A stretch of 43,274 nt of DNA from contig JAEFAB010000016.1 in NCBI GenBank assembly GCA_016292095.1, positions 1-43,274 on the forward strand. Direction: 5' to 3'. A program made the position numbers and the translations under genes. Shown piece by piece: positions 25,301 to 32,542 of this stretch. How positions within the stretch are numbered: the stretch's first letter is position 1; every line of letters starts with the position of its first letter. Under the pieces are notes generated by a model. The model was not told the origin of the DNA, did not search any database, and saw only the letters and a program-made list of their open reading frames with translations. This DNA is from Eubacterium sp. GTDB lineage: Bacteria > Bacillota > Clostridia > Lachnospirales > Lachnospiraceae.

Positions 25301-25563
25301 TTGCTGCCGACAATCATTTCCGAGTCGTCCACATAATCTTTTAATCCGTAAACCAACCCTGCTTCCGCGTAATCACTCTCTGTCTCTACGGAATATACAG
25401 TTCTGTGTGTATTTCGTCTTGTGTTAATCTGATAACCATCAATCGAAAGTTTCACAGATTGTGCTGCATTTACCTGAATATTTTCAGGCAAAAAAGAAAA
25501 AACCATGGCAATTATAAGCATAACTGACATTGTTTTTTTGTAAGTAGTTTTGAACACTTTCAT
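22378..25563 (-). CDS. Secreted discoidin-domain metallopeptidase of the basic-secretory-protein type
   Basis: 1061 residues. Signal peptide about 1-34 (SVMLIIAMVFSFLPENIQVNA); uncharacterised region 35-200; Fn3/Ig-like domain about 210-295; Thr/Glu-rich linker 296-335; two discoidin (F5/8 type C) domains about 338-480 and 494-630; a peptidase-like domain about 640-880; a third discoidin domain about 925-1061. The central domain has HEITH at 721-725, with a conserved Glu near 745 (WWTENMANYGGFR), and resembles Pfam BSP (plant basic secretory proteins), putative zinc metallopeptidases. No LPXTG or SLH anchor, so it is probably released. Targets are likely glycans or glycoproteins bound by the discoidin modules. 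The BSP assignment is by motif recall. Confidence 0.8.
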   Translation of the reverse strand: MKVFKTTYKKTMSVMLIIAMVFSFLPENIQVNAAQSVKLSIDGYQINTRRNTHRTVYSVETESDYAEAGLVYGLKDYVDDSEMIVGSNNPIVHSYKATAEGFLSKSGSVTKYVMNMKLLDKADYFNSEICERPYVKLNDGSYVYGDIIKKSVYNIADDLYQKSEMKNETEHNYLFDRILKVANESYQRRDFNPAEETTTEAETTTQEQQPIEVFGMVVMSNNPNTITVVWGQNDATIGLGQTYNVYVDGVKKLSEVPCQEYSIENVEAGTRTVKVTATLNGKETQGQSGTVQVQGAPVETTTKAPETTTKAPEPTTTKEVTTEEELTTENLPKNINLTPYYDGPDNASSSSTGDSGHKIGDMFDGNRESKFYSGSACPVHVAWKMNRAVVVKNYSIMTGNDSAVYTTRNPLAWQLYGSNDGTTWTQIDIVKSNGTQDVNYGVYNYTTDIQEPYQYYQIQIEKNDENANYYGIQIAELTLYGDVAGATNDLGGSLDYVDSVYKSANTINGVTNEPVDNLFDGKTSTKMFNGGTGAIAWKTSRDTTLYSYTLTTANDNEQYHNRNPKKWTLYGSKDGSNWTKLDTVRNSNMEDKNYTPYTFTVDTVGTFSYYKMEISELYGSGFQLSEISMNGCAISPSEYDIMFTGDWDMIQSKSYVKELVKLFYNSYPRLYKRWGTGSEPKTITFRADKDYDGVAYCQGTTVCVSTTYANGHPSDIGFFSHEITHSVQQYGGKLNYGGDLYWWTENMANYGGFRYFHWSNPNYVQVYQASDTGLQDWGYQPYGNNKWFFAYMDYRYPTTRDANGNKTLGLIDSVNKVIKENNTGSEYSDNPYTVGSPINNVVKQITGYDCFEDLRKHYVQELQNGTWEFTGFHVYTDNWMTEDIAGVPNPNYPSVKGKTHGNKTGTQISNVTSGTNLLSGAQLVSVSGFTNNNESGEKLFDNNLSTKWCATSSNDGFGAFALEGAKHWIKIDLGSKKTFNTYTVYNTASAEYGYPNMSEWELLISNDGENWTSADYQVNKNDAISSFNIGSNSARYIALKVFNPGDSRGTIRLFELQLYNK

Positions 25564-25767
25564 TTTTTCTCTCCTTCTACGTTCTTTTACCCATTCTGAT
25601 AAATTTTATCACTCCTCAAATCCCCTCTCAAGAAAGCATTTTTTATTATGGTGTCCTTCTTTTATTCATAGAGAATATCTTATATTCAAAAATTATTCTT
25701 TTTGTGTTAAACTTGTTGTGTACTTTCGCTCGATCATGCGAAAAATACAGTAACAAAGGAGTATCAC

Positions 25768-27696
25768 ATGATTCTTTCATGTAGTCATATATCAAAAGCA
25801 TATGGTACCGAAGAGATTTTGACAGACTGCTCTTTCTTTATCAATGAAAACGAAAAAGCAGCCATCGTTGGAAACAACGGTGCCGGAAAATCAACCATTC
25901 TGAAAATCATTATGGATGAATTGACTGCGGATGACGGTTCGGTCACATTAAAGAAAGATGCCACCATCGGCTATCTTGCTCAGTATCAGAATCTTAGCAG
26001 TGATAAAACGATTTATGAAGAGGTTCGTTCCGTTAAGGAAAACCTGATTCAGATGGAACGAAAACTTAAAGAATACGAAAAGGCAATGGCCCTGCTTTCC
26101 GGAGAAGAACTGGAAAAAGTTATGAATACCTATACCAATTTGGAACACAACTTCCAGTTACAAAACGGCTACGCCTATAAAAGTGAAATTGACGGTGTCA
26201 TTAAAGGTCTTGGTTTTACGGAAGATGATTTCAACAAACCGGTGGGAACACTTTCCGGCGGTCAGAAAACCCGTGTGGCATTGTGTAAATTAATTTTGGA
26301 AAAACCGGATATCATTCTGTTGGACGAGCCGACCAACCACTTAGACTTAAACTCTATTAAGTGGCTGGAAAACTATTTATTGAATTACAACGGTGCGGTT
26401 CTGATTATAGCCCATGACCGCTACTTCTTAGATAAAATTGTCACCAAGGTTATTGAAATTGAAAACCGGAAATGTCAGGTTTACAGCGGAAATTATTCTC
26501 AATATGCCCAAAAGAAAAAAGAACTTCGTCAGGCACAATTGAAGTTATACTTAAAACAACAAAGTGAAATCAAACATCAGGAAGAAGTCATTGCAAAACT
26601 TCGCTCCTATAAACAGGAAAAATTCTATAAGCGTGCACAAAGCCGCGAAAAGGCTTTAAACCAGATGGATTTAGTAGAAAAGCCGGAAGATTTGTCCGAG
26701 AATATGAATCTGACTTTGACACCGGACTGTGTCAGCGGCAATGATGTTTTGGAAGTGAACGATTTAGCAAAATCCTTTGATGGGAAGCAATTATTCCGGG
26801 GAATTCACTTTGAAATCAAACGTGGAGAACATGTAGCTCTGATTGGCGATAACGGAACAGGAAAAACCACAATTTTGAAAATCATCAATGACATTATTGA
26901 GGCCGATGCAGGTTCGGTTCGTTTAGGAACCAATGTTCATATTGGTTATTACGATCAGGAGCATCACAATTTGGATGATTCCAAGACTCTGTTTGAGGAA
27001 ATATCCGATGCTTACCCACAGTTAAATCATACAAAAATCAGAAATACTCTCGCCGCTTTCATGTTTACCGGCGATGACGTTTTTAAACGAATCGGTGATT
27101 TAAGCGGTGGAGAAAAGGGTCGTGTGTCCTTGGCGAAACTGATGCTTTCCGAAGCAAACCTGATTATTTTGGACGAACCGACTAACCATTTGGATATGGT
27201 TTCCAAGGAAATTTTGGAAAATGCCATCAATCAATATGAAGGAACAATTTTCTATGTTTCCCATGATCGATATTTTATTAATCAGACTGCTACCAGAATT
27301 TTGGAACTAACGAACACCAAGCTGATTAATTACTTAGGAAACTATGATTATTACGAAGAGAAAAAGGAAGAATTAACACAGCGTTTTGCTCCTGCAGAAG
27401 TGGAGAAAAAAACCGTCGCTGCTCCTTCTTCCGGTAAACAGGATTATTTAGAAAGGAAGGCATTAACTGCCAGAATTAGAAAATTGAAGAACGATATCAG
27501 TAAAGTAGAAGAAAAAATCAAAGCTTATGAAGAACGTTTGAATGAACTGGATGAACTTTTGGAAAATCCCGAAGTTGCCACAAACTCAGCAAAACTCAAC
27601 GAAATTTCTAAAGAACAAAATGAAATCAGTAACAAATTAGATGATTTAATGCAGGAATGGGAAATTCTTTCTGACGAATTATTGGAGTTGGAATAA
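25768..27696 (+). CDS. ABC-F family ATPase (YdiF-like)
   Basis: 642 residues, two ABC domains and no membrane helix, so a ribosome-associated ABC-F protein rather than a transporter. Domain 1 has Walker A GNNGAGKST near residue 36, signature LSGGQKTRV and LDEPTNHLDL. The inter-domain arm is about 240-300. Domain 2 has GDNGTGKTT, LSGGEKGRVSL and LDEPTNHLDM. A coiled coil occupies about 555-642. The closest-looking family is YdiF/Uup-type. Housekeeping translation factor is likelier than antibiotic resistance. AAAGGAG precedes the ATG. Confidence 0.9.
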   Translation: MILSCSHISKAYGTEEILTDCSFFINENEKAAIVGNNGAGKSTILKIIMDELTADDGSVTLKKDATIGYLAQYQNLSSDKTIYEEVRSVKENLIQMERKLKEYEKAMALLSGEELEKVMNTYTNLEHNFQLQNGYAYKSEIDGVIKGLGFTEDDFNKPVGTLSGGQKTRVALCKLILEKPDIILLDEPTNHLDLNSIKWLENYLLNYNGAVLIIAHDRYFLDKIVTKVIEIENRKCQVYSGNYSQYAQKKKELRQAQLKLYLKQQSEIKHQEEVIAKLRSYKQEKFYKRAQSREKALNQMDLVEKPEDLSENMNLTLTPDCVSGNDVLEVNDLAKSFDGKQLFRGIHFEIKRGEHVALIGDNGTGKTTILKIINDIIEADAGSVRLGTNVHIGYYDQEHHNLDDSKTLFEEISDAYPQLNHTKIRNTLAAFMFTGDDVFKRIGDLSGGEKGRVSLAKLMLSEANLIILDEPTNHLDMVSKEILENAINQYEGTIFYVSHDRYFINQTATRILELTNTKLINYLGNYDYYEEKKEELTQRFAPAEVEKKTVAAPSSGKQDYLERKALTARIRKLKNDISKVEEKIKAYEERLNELDELLENPEVATNSAKLNEISKEQNEISNKLDDLMQEWEILSDELLELE

Positions 27697-27730
27697 ATAC
27701 TTTTCATTATGAGGAATTCCCTCGGTTTTA

Positions 27731-27759
27731 TTGCATTTTCAATGGATATTGATTAAAAT
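27731..27759 (+). promoter_or_regulatory. Sigma-A promoter of the carbamate kinase gene
   Basis: TTGCAT, 17 bp, TAAAAT, with the start codon 44 bp downstream. The -10 matches 5 of 6 and the -35 matches 4 of 6. No clear terminator separates it from the ABC-F gene. Confidence 0.6.
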
Positions 27760-27803
27760 ATTCTTATGATTACATTAGCTATTTTAGCGGAACGGAGACA
27801 GAT

Positions 27804-28739
27804 ATGGAGAATAAAAAAATTGTAGTTGCATTAGGAAGAAACGCATTTAGTGAATCTTTCCCAAAACAGCAACAGAGAGTTCAACAGGCTGCAAAGGCTA
27901 TTGCAGATTTAGTAGAAGAAAATTATGAAGTGATTATCACTCACAGTAATGGTCCTCAGGTTGGAATGATTCAGACAGCGATGACTGAATATTCCAGACT
28001 TGATCCGGACAGAACTGTTGCACCAATGAGTATTTGCGGTGCTATGAGTCAGGGATACATTGGTTTCGACCTTCAGAATGCCATTCGTACAGAATTGTTG
28101 GGACGTGGAATTTACAAACCGGTCAGCACCATTATTACACAGGTTCGTGTGGACCCGTTTGACCGTGCTTTTAATAATCCTACCAAAGTCATTGGACGTC
28201 TTATGACTAAGGAAGAGGCTGAAAACGAAAAGCGTAAAGGAAATTATGTAGAACACGAAGAAGATGAGGATGGTTACAGAAGAATCATTGCCAGCCCGAA
28301 GCCAATCGATATTTATGAAATCGATGCGATTAAGACTCTGGTAGATGCTCATCAGATTGTTATTGCTGCCGGTGGTGGCGGTATTCCTGTTTTACAACAG
28401 CGCACTGTTTTAAAAGGTGCTAGCGCCGTAATTGAAAAAGATTACACCGCTGCTAAACTCGCTGATTTATTAGACGCTTCCACAATGATGATTTTAACTT
28501 CCAGCGATTACCTGACCATTGAAAAAGATGGTACAGAAACTGAGTTAAAGACACTCACAACCGATGAAGCTCAGCAGTTAATTGCAGACGGCTATTTCGA
28601 CCCTACTACTTCCCTTCCAAAGATTGATGCATCTCTTTCTTTTGTTCTTGCAGGAGAAGGCAGAAAAGCAATTATTACCAATCTTTCCAAGGCAAAAGAA
28701 GGTGTTCGCGGAAAAGTCGGAACAGTTATCCAGTCATAA
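27804..28739 (+). CDS. arcC: Carbamate kinase
   Basis: 311 residues, full length. NGPQVGMI, the segment NPTKVIGRLMTKEEAE, SPKPIDI, AAGGGGIPVLQQ and SLPKIDASLSFV match carbamate kinases. The nucleotide-binding N-terminal loop reads ALGRNA where textbook members have ALGGNA, and THSNGPQ replaces HGNGPQ; I recall the same substitutions in other clostridial members. Carbamate kinase makes ATP from carbamoyl phosphate, but no arcA, arcB or antiporter gene is adjacent, so its pathway partner is elsewhere. It has its own promoter and terminator. Confidence 0.92.
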   Translation: MENKKIVVALGRNAFSESFPKQQQRVQQAAKAIADLVEENYEVIITHSNGPQVGMIQTAMTEYSRLDPDRTVAPMSICGAMSQGYIGFDLQNAIRTELLGRGIYKPVSTIITQVRVDPFDRAFNNPTKVIGRLMTKEEAENEKRKGNYVEHEEDEDGYRRIIASPKPIDIYEIDAIKTLVDAHQIVIAAGGGGIPVLQQRTVLKGASAVIEKDYTAAKLADLLDASTMMILTSSDYLTIEKDGTETELKTLTTDEAQQLIADGYFDPTTSLPKIDASLSFVLAGEGRKAIITNLSKAKEGVRGKVGTVIQS

Positions 28740-28751
28740 TAAAACGAATCA

Positions 28752-28787
28752 AAGGGATTGTATCAAAGGTACAATCCCTTATTTTTC
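28752..28787 (+). terminator. Terminator of the carbamate kinase gene
   Basis: AAGGGATTGTA pairs with TACAATCCCTT (11 bp, 7-nt loop) followed by ATTTTTC. Confidence 0.9.
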
Positions 28788-28792
28788 ACACA

Positions 28793-28830
28793 AAAAAGGA
28801 GATGTGTATTGGATTACACTTCTCCTTTTT
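28793..28830. terminator. Second, bidirectional terminator
   Basis: 16-bp arms (28793-28808 and 28815-28830) with one mismatch and a 6-nt loop, an A-run on one side and a T-run on the other. It ends the minus-strand icd-paralogue transcript 16 bp after its last stop. Confidence 0.85.
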
Positions 28831-28846
28831 CTGATTTCCTGAAGTA

Positions 28847-29977
28847 TTAATGCTTCCAGCTTAATTCATAGTATCCGCTACTTTTCTTTGAATAGCGATC
28901 AATTTTTACATAATATGTACCTTTATTTGCAATACCATATCTGGAACCGTTTGTTACAGTAAATACTTTTTTTCCGTTTGAAAGATATGCAGAGCTGTCT
29001 ATCTGCTTTCCTTTACTGTCATATAAAGAAATCTTCAGATAATTCTGCTCAATTGTTCCAACTGTAATACGCAGTTTTCCTGACTTCTTTAGCTTAAATT
29101 TATACCAGTCACCTTTTTCGCCGTACTGAATTGTTCCCTTTGCTTTCTTCTTTGCTTTAAGAGAAACTGCTTTCTTTCTCTTCTTTCCGCTCTTTTCCTT
29201 AACTTTTTCAAATTTCAATGTGAAATAATTTAGTTCTCCGGCAGAAGAAGGCTTCAGTTTAAAGTAATATGTCTTTCCTTTTTTAACTGCAAAAAATGTT
29301 GCATATTTATTACTGCTAGTTAAGCTTGCACTGTTTGAAATAGATTTCTTCTTTGCATTGGCTAATTCTACATAAGAATTGTAACCATCAGCTGTCTGGA
29401 AAGTAACAAGTCCTGTAGCAGGTGCTTTATACTTGAATAATAAGGTGTCACCGTAATCCTTTGCGGCGAACAAATATTTTGTTCCTTCCTTAACGGTCTT
29501 TTCAGTAGAAGAAAAGTTAAAATAATCAATTTCTAAAACGTTTGTGTAAAGCTCTTCATAAGTAATGGAATACATTTTCAAGTAATATGTGCCCGCCTTT
29601 TGAGCCTTAAAATGCATTATAGAAGATGTTTCCTCTTTCTCTACACATTTAATCATAATACTTCTACTGATAGAATCATCACAGTTCTTATCCGTATATA
29701 CTTCAAAAAATGCATCTTTAGCAAGAGCACAGTGAGCTACATTTAAATAAACCACCCCTGGTTTTGTTACCGTAATCGGAACAATCAGTCCTTGATAATT
29801 GCCACTAATCACATCATCACTTGTCCAATAATAGTATCCGGGTGTACCCATGTCTCCGGCAGTAACAGTTTCTTTCACTGTTACTGCCGGTTCCATCGCT
29901 GAAACTAAAGTTGCCATCCCCATTGTCATTACCATCATTGTTGCGGCAATAACAATACTTTTCAATAGTTTTTTCAT
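28847..29977 (-). CDS. Secreted PPC-like repeat protein, copy A
   Basis: 376 residues with signal peptide (about 1-26, IVIAATMMVMTMGMATLVSA). The mature protein has three beta-rich units resembling bacterial pre-peptidase C-terminal (PPC) domains, at about 27-155, 160-255 and 280-376; recurring signature phrases are KAGTYYLKMYS, KGKTYYFKLKP and KGTYYVKIDR. The middle-to-end region is very lysine-rich. No peptidase or anchor domain is attached. It is the downstream member of a tandem pair with the gene at 30068-31195: about half identical in the N-terminal two thirds and nearly identical at the C-terminus. Function unknown; perhaps extracellular adhesion or ligand binding. Confidence 0.8.
   Translation of the reverse strand: MKKLLKSIVIAATMMVMTMGMATLVSAMEPAVTVKETVTAGDMGTPGYYYWTSDDVISGNYQGLIVPITVTKPGVVYLNVAHCALAKDAFFEVYTDKNCDDSISRSIMIKCVEKEETSSIMHFKAQKAGTYYLKMYSITYEELYTNVLEIDYFNFSSTEKTVKEGTKYLFAAKDYGDTLLFKYKAPATGLVTFQTADGYNSYVELANAKKKSISNSASLTSSNKYATFFAVKKGKTYYFKLKPSSAGELNYFTLKFEKVKEKSGKKRKKAVSLKAKKKAKGTIQYGEKGDWYKFKLKKSGKLRITVGTIEQNYLKISLYDSKGKQIDSSAYLSNGKKVFTVTNGSRYGIANKGTYYVKIDRYSKKSSGYYELSWKH
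28872..28966 (-). repeat. 95-bp perfect repeat in the 3' end of copy A (mate at 30090-30184)
   Basis: These 95 bp are identical to 30090-30184 in copy B, although most of the two genes differ at many sites. The repeat encodes the last 30 or so residues around TNGSRYGIANKGTYYVKIDR. Confidence 0.95.
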
Positions 29978-29999
29978 TTTTTTGTCTCCTTTTTTGTTT

Positions 30000-30053
30000 T
30001 TACATACTCACTTCCAATGTTTTGCGGATTGCTTTAATGAAATCTTCTGTATT
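30000..30053 (-). pseudogene. icd: 3'-end remnant of icd between the paralogues
   Basis: 54 bp encoding [17 protein letters not shown] and a stop. They match the last 17 codons and stop of icd (31217-31270) at 53 of 54 positions; the one change is GCG to GTG, Ala to Val. The homology runs on through the short intergenic gap into the start of copy A, as icd does into copy B. It is untranslated debris, left when a unit consisting of the icd tail plus the following secreted gene was tandemly duplicated. Confidence 0.93.
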
Positions 30054-30067
30054 ATATTGAAGCTTTA

Positions 30068-31195
30068 TTATTTCCAACTAAGTTCGTAATATCCGCTACT
30101 TTTCTTTGAATAGCGATCAATTTTTACATAATATGTACCTTTATTTGCAATACCATATCTGGAACCGTTTGTTACAGTAAATACCTTTGTTCCTGTTGAC
30201 AAATATGCAGAACTGTCAATCTGCTTTCCTTTACTATCATATAAAGAAAGTCTCAGATAATTCTGTTCAGCCGTTGCCACTGTAATTTTAAGTTTTCCTG
30301 ATTTCTTTAATTTAAACTTATACCAGTCACCTTTTTCACCGCACTGAACTGTTCCCGGTACCTTCTTCTTTGCCTTGATGGAAACAGCTTTCTTTCTCTT
30401 CTTTCCACTCTTTTCCTTAACCTTTTTCTGGGTTACTCTTAAATAACTTAATTGACCGGCTGTAGAAGGTTTCAATCTAATGTAATATGTTTTACCTTTC
30501 TGAACGGCATACATAACACCATATTTGTTTGATGCAGACAAATATTCTGAATTAGAAATAGATTTTTTCTTTGCATTTAACAACTCTACATAAGAAGAGT
30601 AATCTGCTGCAGTCTGCATAATAATATATCCTGTAGAAGGAGCCTTATACTTGTAGTATAATGAATCTCCATAATCCTGTGCTGCAAACATATACTTCTT
30701 TCCTGACTGAACAGTTTTTTCTCCTGTTGCCACATGATAGATTGCTAATCCTACAGAATTCTTATAAACAGTATCATAAGAAATAGAGTAAAGTTTTAAA
30801 TAATAAGTTCCGGCTTTGTCTGCCTTAAAATATGTTTCCGCATAAGATGCTCCCTCATCGATGCTCTTAATTGCAATACTTCTGCTCACATTATCGTCAC
30901 AACTTTTGTTTGTATACACTTCCAAAAATGCATCTCTTTCGATAGAACAGTTTCCTGCATAAATGTAAACCACACCCGGCTTACTAACAACGATTGGAAT
31001 AATCAATCCATGATCATTCCCGACAATTGTATTGTTCTGAGTCCATTCGTAGAACCTTACAGTCGGCTGCTGTCCATCATAAACATTTTCTTTCACTGTT
31101 ACTGTCGGTTCCGTCGCTGAAACCAAAGTTGCCATTCCCATTGTCATTACCATCATTGTTGCAGCAATAACAATGCTCTTCATTAAATATTTCAT
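30068..31195 (-). CDS. Secreted PPC-like repeat protein, copy B
   Basis: 375 residues, the icd-proximal member of the pair. Signal peptide about 1-26 (IVIAATMMVMTMGMATLVSA, same as copy A); three PPC-like beta units; Lys-rich stretch KKVKEKSGKKRKKAVSIKAK before the last unit. It lies 21 bp after icd with AAGGAGAAAGAAA before the ATG, and I see no terminator or promoter between them, so it is probably read from the icd promoter, an odd pairing of a cytosolic enzyme and a secreted protein. Function unknown. Confidence 0.8.
   Translation of the reverse strand: MKYLMKSIVIAATMMVMTMGMATLVSATEPTVTVKENVYDGQQPTVRFYEWTQNNTIVGNDHGLIIPIVVSKPGVVYIYAGNCSIERDAFLEVYTNKSCDDNVSRSIAIKSIDEGASYAETYFKADKAGTYYLKLYSISYDTVYKNSVGLAIYHVATGEKTVQSGKKYMFAAQDYGDSLYYKYKAPSTGYIIMQTAADYSSYVELLNAKKKSISNSEYLSASNKYGVMYAVQKGKTYYIRLKPSTAGQLSYLRVTQKKVKEKSGKKRKKAVSIKAKKKVPGTVQCGEKGDWYKFKLKKSGKLKITVATAEQNYLRLSLYDSKGKQIDSSAYLSTGTKVFTVTNGSRYGIANKGTYYVKIDRYSKKSSGYYELSWK
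30090..30184 (-). repeat. 95-bp perfect repeat in the 3' end of copy B (mate at 28872-28966)
   Basis: Identical to 28872-28966. The two runs diverge immediately outside this stretch. Confidence 0.95.
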
Positions 31196-31216
31196 TTTCT
31201 TTCTCCTTACTTGTTT

Positions 31217-32425
31217 TTACATACTCGCTTCCAATGTTTTGCGGATTGCTTTAATGAAATCTTCTGTATTTAATTTTGTCTTGTTTTCCAATGTAGAAAT
31301 TAAATACAAATCTCCTGTCATTTCACCATTTTCAATGGTATCAATACAAGCCTTTTCCAATTTATCTGCGAACGCCTGTAATTCCGGAAGATTATCCAGT
31401 TCTCCACGCTTTCTCAGACCACCGGTCCATGCAAAAATAGTTGCGATTGGGTTTGTTGATGTTTCTTCACCCTTCAAATGCTTGTAATAATGTCTCTGTA
31501 CTGTACCGTGAGCAGCTTCATACTCATAATATCCCTGTGGGGATGCCAATACAGAAGTCATCATAGAAAGGGAACCAAAAGCTGTAGCAACCATGTCCGA
31601 CATAACGTCTCCATCATAGTTCTTACATGCCCAGATGTATCCACCTTCTGAACGCATTACTCTGGCTACTGCATCATCAATTAATGTATAGAAATATTCA
31701 ATACCTGCGGCATCAAATTTTTCTTTGTATTCAGCTTCAAAGATTTCTGCAAAAACATCTTTGAATGTATGGTCATACTTCTTGGAAATTGTATCCTTTG
31801 TAGCAAACCAAAGATCCTGTTTTGTATCCAATGCATAGTTGAAACAACTTCTTGCAAAACTTTCAATGGATTCATTTAAGTTATGCATACCCTGAATGAT
31901 TCCAGGTCCTGCAAAGTTATGAATAACTTCTCTTTCTTCTTCTCCTGCTTCGTTTGTATAAACGAGTTCTGCCTTTCCGGCTGCAGGAATCTTCATTTCA
32001 ACACCCTTGTAAACATCACCGTATGCATGTCTTGCAATTGTGATTGGCTTTGTCCAGTTCTTTACATATGGTTCAATTCCTTTTACGATGATTGGAGCTC
32101 TGAATACTGTTCCGTCTAAGATTGCACGAATAGTACCATTTGGGCTCTTCCACATTTCTTTCAGATTATATTCAGGCATTCTTGCTGCGTTTGGAGTGAT
32201 TGTCGCACACTTAACAGCAACACCGTATTTCTTTGTAGCTTCTGCTGAATCAAAAGTCACCTGATCATCTGTTTCATTTCTGTGAACCAGTCCTAAGTCA
32301 TAGTATTCTGTCTTCAAATCAATGAAAGGTAATAAAAGTTCATCTTTAATTAACTTCCAGAGAATTCTGGTCATTTCGTCTCCATCCATTTCAACCAATG
32401 GAGTAGTCATTTTAATCTTTTCCAT
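31217..32425 (-). CDS. icd: NADP-dependent isocitrate dehydrogenase
   Basis: 402 residues, of the eukaryote-like (subfamily II) isocitrate dehydrogenases: [20 protein letters not shown] at the N-terminus, [17 protein letters not shown] near 95-111, and the signature [20 protein letters not shown] near 270-290. It oxidises isocitrate to 2-oxoglutarate and makes NADPH, feeding glutamate synthesis in an anaerobe. I start at the ATG at 32425, with AGGAGG 11 nt upstream; the longer frame covers the leader. A sigma-A promoter lies at 32514-32542. Confidence 0.95.
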   Translation of the reverse strand: MEKIKMTTPLVEMDGDEMTRILWKLIKDELLLPFIDLKTEYYDLGLVHRNETDDQVTFDSAEATKKYGVAVKCATITPNAARMPEYNLKEMWKSPNGTIRAILDGTVFRAPIIVKGIEPYVKNWTKPITIARHAYGDVYKGVEMKIPAAGKAELVYTNEAGEEEREVIHNFAGPGIIQGMHNLNESIESFARSCFNYALDTKQDLWFATKDTISKKYDHTFKDVFAEIFEAEYKEKFDAAGIEYFYTLIDDAVARVMRSEGGYIWACKNYDGDVMSDMVATAFGSLSMMTSVLASPQGYYEYEAAHGTVQRHYYKHLKGEETSTNPIATIFAWTGGLRKRGELDNLPELQAFADKLEKACIDTIENGEMTGDLYLISTLENKTKLNTEDFIKAIRKTLEASM

Positions 32426-32513
32426 TTTCTGTTGTTCCTCCTTTATTTGCAGATACAAAGATCTTTCATTACACATCAGTCGGGTTGTAGTACCTATCTG
32501 ATTTTCCTAGTAG

Positions 32514-32542
32514 ATTATATCTGAAAATAAGGATTATATCAA
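32514..32542 (-). promoter_or_regulatory. Sigma-A promoter of icd
   Basis: On the minus strand TTGATA, 17 bp and TATAAT, 89 bp before the icd start. The -35 overlaps the last codons of the upstream protease gene. Confidence 0.75.

Noticed and set aside
25724-25743. Inverted repeat TTTCGC-8 nt-GCGAAA before the ABC-F gene
   Set aside because: Only 6-bp arms without a T-run or leader peptide; I could not call it an attenuator or operator.
25768-27696. Antibiotic-resistance ABC-F
   Set aside because: No leader peptide or attenuator upstream, and the sequence looks like the housekeeping YdiF type; resistance cannot be claimed from the sequence.
27703-27722. Small hairpin GAGG-CCTC after the ABC-F gene
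   Set aside because: A 4-bp stem and a mixed T-run are too weak for a terminator call.
28872-30184. Direct repeat taken as an insertion-sequence or transposon end
   Set aside because: The repeat is coding sequence of two paralogues; there is no transposase, inverted terminal repeat or target duplication.
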